Source: an uncultured Dorea sp. (GTDB taxonomy: Bacteria > Bacillota > Clostridia > Lachnospirales > Lachnospiraceae). Taken from it: DNA of 64,000 nucleotides. The DNA lies in NCBI GenBank assembly GCA_910579925.1, contig CAJTVY010000001.1, positions 62,001-126,000 of the forward strand, read 5' to 3'. The translations under genes and the position numbers were made by a program. Shown here one piece after another: positions 59,644 to 64,000 of this stretch. The notes beneath the pieces were generated by a model. That model was not told the DNA's origin. It saw only the letters and a list, made by a program, of their open reading frames with translations, and did no database searches. Numbering within the stretch: the stretch's first letter is position 1; every line of letters starts with the position of its first letter.

Positions 59644-62637
59644 ATGAGCGAACAAAAGAGAAGAAAAAATAAGATAGGAGCGAGGTGCCTGTCAGATTTA
59701 GAAGCCGAATTAATTATGCCGAATTATAAGCGGATCTATTTTCAGATAGATCAGTTTCGTGCGGAAAAAAATTTTACGGGCAGCTCAAGAGAACAAAAAG
59801 TAAACGGCGGAGATAAAGATCAAAAAACCAACAATATAGGAATCATAGGGGTCAGGGGAGCCGGCAAGACATCTGTTTTAAAGACAATTTGGGTTCAGCT
59901 GGAACAGAATAAGAATAAGCAGGATCGGAGTGATATTATCCTTCCTATCATCATTCCGGAGAACATGTCAGAATCCGGCACGTTGATGGCGACAATTCTG
60001 GGAATGCTGAATGAAGTGGTAAAGGAAAGAGAGGAGAAAGAGAAAAAAAGACAGAAAAAAAGCAACGTCGATTGCATTAAGAAAACTGAGCTTCGGAAAA
60101 AGTATGATGAAGTAATCAGACAGTATACATATATTCAGAAAGAGTACCGGGATATACTGATCCGCCAATACACGACGGAAAATGATTATGTCAACCGTTC
60201 AACCAGCGTGTTTAATTCGGATACGGAATTTATCAATAAATTTAATGAACTGGTTGACGAATTGATAGATGCAAAAAAACAGGATGGCAGCCTTCTGTTT
60301 CTTTTTATAGACGATATTGATTTGAGCGCATATCGGTGTGCAGATGTGGTAAAGACGCTGCTTTCTTATCTGTCCAATGAAAACATTGTCACCTTTATTT
60401 CAGGGGATCTTGAAACCTTTGAGGAAGCGTTGACATTGGATTTTCTCAGGCAGGAAAATGTGCTGGACAAGGATATTCTGGGTGTGAAAATGGGCAGCGA
60501 TACCTTGCTTGCCAGCAAAAAGCAGCTTTCCTATGAATATCTGAAAAAAATCATTCCTCCCGCATATAGATATAATATTAAATTCTGGTCTTTAGAGGAA
60601 AAGGGAAATTACTGCATTGCAGAGGAGAAAGAGATTCAGAGAGGAGAAACGCACCTTGAAGAAGCGAAGGAGAAAGGACAGAAAGCGGGAATTACGCTTT
60701 CAGAGCTGCTGGTTGAGAAATTAGCTGGTTGGGTTGACCCGGCTTTTTTTCGCTATGCCAAGATCGGACAAGACAAGGAAAGCGGAAGCCAAACTGAAAG
60801 TCAGGAGCTGAATCTGCCCTATACATATCATTTATTTGACAATACTTCACGCGGTCTGAACAATGTCTATAACGTGTTGGGAGAAATTTCAACGGAAAAG
60901 AAAGACCAGGGGAAGGATTATTCCAAAGAAAAGAAATTGTTGTTGGATACGATTATTTCTTCCAAACCAATTTATAACAAATATAGAACCGATATACAGT
61001 TAAATTTTTTCCATATAGGAACAAATGCAGACAGCAGAGTGTTTTTTGACAATGCAGAAGCAGTTATTTATAAGAAAGGCGGGAGTGAAAGCCAGATGGA
61101 AAATCAGGAAGGATATGCTATAGCAGATCCTGTAGAAAGGTTTTCTCTGTTTATTCTGGTGGATTTTGCTGCCAGACTTCTGTATGGAGTGGATAATTAT
61201 GAAAAGAAGATAAAAGGAGATGAGGTTTACAAAATTCTAAAGAGCAAAGCAATGCAAGACTTGTTTTTCCATCCTGCGATTGCGGAAAAAGTGATGGAAG
61301 TTCCCGCTTACAGTTGGGAAAACGCAGAAGAGGCTGAATTGAAAAAAAAGGCGGAAAAGGAAAGAAAAGAATATCCGGCGCTGAAAGATATGAAGCTTAG
61401 GGACGTAAACAGCAGCTTTCTGCTGAAGGGGGATTTGGCGCTGAATCTGGCATACTACAAAAATCTTCCGTTAGATGGAATATTTAGATTGTATGAAGAT
61501 AAAAAATCAGACGAATACAATAATGAGACGTCTGCCACAGCGGAATTAGATCAAAGCGTTGTAATTGCAATGTGGAGGGCTTTTTCATCGGCAGCAAAGG
61601 TGAATTTGAAAACGACAACAGAAATGATTGCCAGGTATTACCCGGTCTTTTGGAAAGAATTCGCATATATCCGCAATCAGTTGTCCAGTTCTGTTACACA
61701 GAACATTGTGATAAGAATATTTAGTGATGAAATAAATAGGGCTGTCAAGGATGAGCCTTTGGAAGAAAAAAGGGAAATGATACGGATTCTGTCAAATACA
61801 TTGTGCAGAATTCTGTCAGTGAAGGGTAAGGATGAAATTGGAGAAGAGTGGAAAGAGATTCACTATGATAATTTGTTGGTGGTTAAAGGTGGAAAGGAAG
61901 AAAAGGTTGAAGAAGATACAGAAATCGGGAATCTGAAAAGAAAGGAAGAAGTTTTAAAAGCAATACATGAAGGGGGGCTTTGGTATGCAGAAGTTGCAGA
62001 GAATGCGGCTGCTTATTTAAAAAAGATGATAAAGGAATATCTTAAATTTATCAAAAGCGCCCTGAAAGAAAAGGAAGCTTGGAAATTAAAGACAAGTGAC
62101 GCCAATAAAAGCTGGGAAAATTTTGTAAAAATATATGTTGGGGTATCCGATACGGTGGCCAGACGCACACGCAGAAGTATTGAGGAGATTTTTAGAAAAA
62201 AGGAAGTAGACTTCGAGAAAGGAATGTCTTTTAAGACATATAGGGATGTAATCGGAGAGCTGGGCAAATTAGCCGGGAATAGCTATGTCTGGTATGGGCA
62301 GTCTGAAGCGCAGCAGATTTTAAATGAATTGCAAAAGGCATCAGCCGAGCCAGAGCAAAGGGAATCGGCCGAGTCAGATAAGCCGGCCTGGGATACATGG
62401 ATGAGCAGGCATTCCTATTTTACATTTCTGTTGCAATGTCTGTATAAATACAAAATGGAAGCGGAGCAGAGTGAGAATATTATACAGAATGCCCGTTTGC
62501 TGTCAGATATAGCGAAAAAATTACCAGACGCACAAGAGGAGGCTGACAGGCAGGCATTGGACAATTTTATAGATACATTGAACAAGAAATTAGAACAGAA
62601 AATAGATTCTGAAGGCTTTGAGAAGTTATTTTCTTAA
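59644..62637 (+). CDS. rdrA: RADAR defence ATPase RdrA
   Basis: The protein has 997 residues, Lys/Glu-rich and cytoplasmic. The Walker A motif is GVRGAGKTS at residues 69-77 with Lys75, and the Walker B motif is LLFLFIDDIDLS with Asp223 and Asp224. A helical, charged region (about residues 120-180) lies between them. The C-terminal 600 residues are helical, with SRGLNNVYNVLGEIS near residue 405. Size, early P-loop and the deaminase gene that follows fit RdrA of RADAR. In known systems RdrA forms a ring that works with RdrB to deaminate adenosine nucleotides or RNA during phage infection and stop growth. The identification rests mainly on the pairing with RdrB. Without it I would call it only a KAP/STAND-like P-loop ATPase. 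Confidence 0.85.
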   Translation: MSEQKRRKNKIGARCLSDLEAELIMPNYKRIYFQIDQFRAEKNFTGSSREQKVNGGDKDQKTNNIGIIGVRGAGKTSVLKTIWVQLEQNKNKQDRSDIILPIIIPENMSESGTLMATILGMLNEVVKEREEKEKKRQKKSNVDCIKKTELRKKYDEVIRQYTYIQKEYRDILIRQYTTENDYVNRSTSVFNSDTEFINKFNELVDELIDAKKQDGSLLFLFIDDIDLSAYRCADVVKTLLSYLSNENIVTFISGDLETFEEALTLDFLRQENVLDKDILGVKMGSDTLLASKKQLSYEYLKKIIPPAYRYNIKFWSLEEKGNYCIAEEKEIQRGETHLEEAKEKGQKAGITLSELLVEKLAGWVDPAFFRYAKIGQDKESGSQTESQELNLPYTYHLFDNTSRGLNNVYNVLGEISTEKKDQGKDYSKEKKLLLDTIISSKPIYNKYRTDIQLNFFHIGTNADSRVFFDNAEAVIYKKGGSESQMENQEGYAIADPVERFSLFILVDFAARLLYGVDNYEKKIKGDEVYKILKSKAMQDLFFHPAIAEKVMEVPAYSWENAEEAELKKKAEKERKEYPALKDMKLRDVNSSFLLKGDLALNLAYYKNLPLDGIFRLYEDKKSDEYNNETSATAELDQSVVIAMWRAFSSAAKVNLKTTTEMIARYYPVFWKEFAYIRNQLSSSVTQNIVIRIFSDEINRAVKDEPLEEKREMIRILSNTLCRILSVKGKDEIGEEWKEIHYDNLLVVKGGKEEKVEEDTEIGNLKRKEEVLKAIHEGGLWYAEVAENAAAYLKKMIKEYLKFIKSALKEKEAWKLKTSDANKSWENFVKIYVGVSDTVARRTRRSIEEIFRKKEVDFEKGMSFKTYRDVIGELGKLAGNSYVWYGQSEAQQILNELQKASAEPEQRESAESDKPAWDTWMSRHSYFTFLLQCLYKYKMEAEQSENIIQNARLLSDIAKKLPDAQEEADRQALDNFIDTLNKKLEQKIDSEGFEKLFS

Positions 62638-62666
62638 CAGTCAATGGATAAGCAGAGGTAAATATC

Positions 62667-64000
62667 ATGATGAATGATTCTATTAACCGTTTTCTGGGCG
62701 TTTTATGTTATCCATTTGCATCCCTGGAGGCATTCGGGGAAGATCTTATCAATGAATATATTTTAGCCGTGAGAGCGGGAGAGAAAAAGAAAGCAGAAAG
62801 GATAGGAAAGCGCCTGAAAAGTCAGTTGATCAGCTATATCCGCCGAAACTATAATATCTATTCCTATGATGAAATATATCTTTATCTGGAAAAATGCTAC
62901 CTTTATTATGGCTATACAGATGGAGAGGAAGGCTTTGACAATGCTATGCAGCTGTATCAATATATCATGGAAAAGATGGCGGCAGCTTTAATTTCCCACA
63001 GAGATGGGCGAATCGTTTTTAAATACTGGAGAAATAAAAATGATAAAGAGCTATTTGGCGGATTTGCAGATAATAACAAGGTAACTTTGTTCCACAGCTT
63101 GAATTGTCACATTCCCATGGATGTGATTGCCATTGTCTATATGATTATTAATCAGCAAGAACGGAACGCCAGATGTCTGGATTACTTTTATGGAAATATA
63201 GAAGTGGCAGATCAGCAGCTGTCCAGAATTCTGGAGAAAGGAGTCGCCGAGAACCATCTGCACAAAGGAGTGTCCAGAACATTCCCAAGTATATGGGACT
63301 CACTGATGGCTCCGCTTACGGTAAAAGACAGCAGTTTTTTCAGGGAGAGGAAATTTATAGACGGTACAAAAGAGCAAAATAATCGATTGATTTTTTACAT
63401 ATTGGGGTGTGGAATTGTCAGGGCATACCTTGCTTTGGAAATCTCAGCTGTTTTGGCTAAAGGGAGGCGGCCTGGGCCGGACGCATATGGAGAAGAAGCC
63501 GGGGAGCTGATTGGAAAATTTCAGGAAGGGCATAGGTTTGAGAAGTTTTTCAGAGATAATTATCAGGATAAAGATGAAAAAGAAATCACCGCTTATTATA
63601 CCCGGCTATGGGACGGCCTTGAAGGAGCCCAGCAGAGGGCTTTTTCCAGCGAGCGCTTTTGCACGTCTATTCTGAATGAAGATTCTGATCTTCATACGAT
63701 TGATGAAAATGTTTTCTTATATTATGCATTATACATGATGGTGAACGACAAACTGACATGGGATATGAAACAATGCTTGATGCAGTATTTGAGGGTTAGA
63801 AATTATTTGTTCCATGTGAGCGTGCAGCAGAAGACTATAAAAGGCCTGGATTATTTTCAGCAGGAGCATTATAATGTGAATTCTGCTTTGAATCATGCGA
63901 ATATAAAAAATTTCTGGGAAACTGCAATGCGGGAACAGTTACAGAACCAGGATTTATTTAAGGTTGAATTTCGATCCTCCATACCGGCCAGTTATGCAAA
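62667..64000 (+). CDS. rdrB: RADAR adenosine deaminase RdrB (3' end outside the window)
   Basis: An open frame runs from the ATG at 62667 (a second ATG follows at once), after AGAGGT, to the window end without a stop: 444 codons are visible and RdrB proteins are usually about 800 or more. The key motif is GVAENHLHKGVSRTF, where His197 and His199 form the HxH metal site that opens adenosine-deaminase barrels; here it stands far into the protein, as in RdrB, rather than near the N-terminus as in ordinary deaminases. The first 180 residues are helical. The later His, Glu and Asp ligands lie outside the window. It begins 29 bases after rdrA. Confidence 0.87.
   Translation, partial: MMNDSINRFLGVLCYPFASLEAFGEDLINEYILAVRAGEKKKAERIGKRLKSQLISYIRRNYNIYSYDEIYLYLEKCYLYYGYTDGEEGFDNAMQLYQYIMEKMAAALISHRDGRIVFKYWRNKNDKELFGGFADNNKVTLFHSLNCHIPMDVIAIVYMIINQQERNARCLDYFYGNIEVADQQLSRILEKGVAENHLHKGVSRTFPSIWDSLMAPLTVKDSSFFRERKFIDGTKEQNNRLIFYILGCGIVRAYLALEISAVLAKGRRPGPDAYGEEAGELIGKFQEGHRFEKFFRDNYQDKDEKEITAYYTRLWDGLEGAQQRAFSSERFCTSILNEDSDLHTIDENVFLYYALYMMVNDKLTWDMKQCLMQYLRVRNYLFHVSVQQKTIKGLDYFQQEHYNVNSALNHANIKNFWETAMREQLQNQDLFKVEFRSSIPASYA

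Noticed and set aside
59644..62637. The P-loop protein as a stand-alone KAP or STAND NTPase
   Set aside because: The adjacent HxH deaminase-like gene in the same operon makes RdrA of a RADAR system the better explanation.
1..64000. CRISPR arrays, tRNA, rRNA, insertion sequences and prophage genes
   Set aside because: I looked for regularly spaced repeats, tRNA cloverleaf ends, conserved rRNA stretches, transposase or integrase motifs and phage structural genes, and saw none.

Overview
The window looks like chromosome of a Gram-positive gut Clostridia, most likely a Lachnospiraceae. The signs are purine-rich AGGAGG-type ribosome sites before most genes, SigA-type TTGACA/TAtAAT promoters, lipoprotein-based sugar ABC transporters with no dedicated ATPase, YesL/DUF624-type membrane proteins, an AgrC/AgrA-like sensor-regulator pair and a rubrerythrin. 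The species cannot be named from sequence alone. I saw no rRNA, tRNA, CRISPR array, transposase, integrase or phage structural gene.

Layout. (1) 1-17155: a Wzx/Wzy-type surface polysaccharide locus, all on the + strand with short or overlapping junctions. It holds a DegT aminotransferase (cut by the window edge), the priming sugar-phosphate transferase, five family-2 glycosyltransferases, a UDP-HexNAc dehydrogenase and epimerase pair, a beta-propeller-like protein, an O-acetyltransferase, the polymerase, the flippase, a PHP-domain protein, a TupA-like ATP-grasp protein, and a LicD / LicC-like / HisC-like trio that probably makes and attaches a CDP-activated amino-alcohol. Two poly-G tracts (11 G and 10 G) lie in coding sequence. 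The first throws the acetyltransferase out of frame, which suggests phase variation. (2) 17155-20854: a remnant of an AAA-ATPase-like gene and a MacB/FtsX-type ABC exporter on the - strand. (3) 21112-35132: a LacI-regulated carbohydrate locus with two related DUF5060-type glycoside hydrolases, a lipoprotein sugar ABC transporter, a FucI-like isomerase, a split transketolase and an FGGY kinase. The gene set resembles transketolase-type D-apiose catabolism. (4) 35310-38503: a GH3 glycosidase divergent from an AraC regulator.

(5) 38712-46838: a type I restriction-modification operon in the order half-size S, M, DinD, full S, R, YgjP-like metalloprotease. (6) 46808-49301: an ABC-2 exporter and its TetR regulator, with a perfect 11-bp inverted operator. 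(7) 49652-54257: an NhaD/CitMHS-like antiporter, a cytidylate-kinase-like protein, and a LytTR response regulator with a GHKL sensor kinase. (8) 54439-59150: a charged coiled-coil protein, a solitary glycosyltransferase, rubrerythrin and a Csp-type subtilisin.

(9) 59644-64000: a RADAR anti-phage system. An RdrA-like P-loop ATPase (complete) is followed 29 bp later by an RdrB-like divergent adenosine deaminase, cut by the window end, whose ENHLHKG motif supplies the metal-binding HxH. With the type I system about 13 kb upstream, the right third of the window carries two defence loci. The most interesting items are RADAR, the two poly-G contingency tracts in the polysaccharide locus, the unusual type I operon and the candidate apiose locus.
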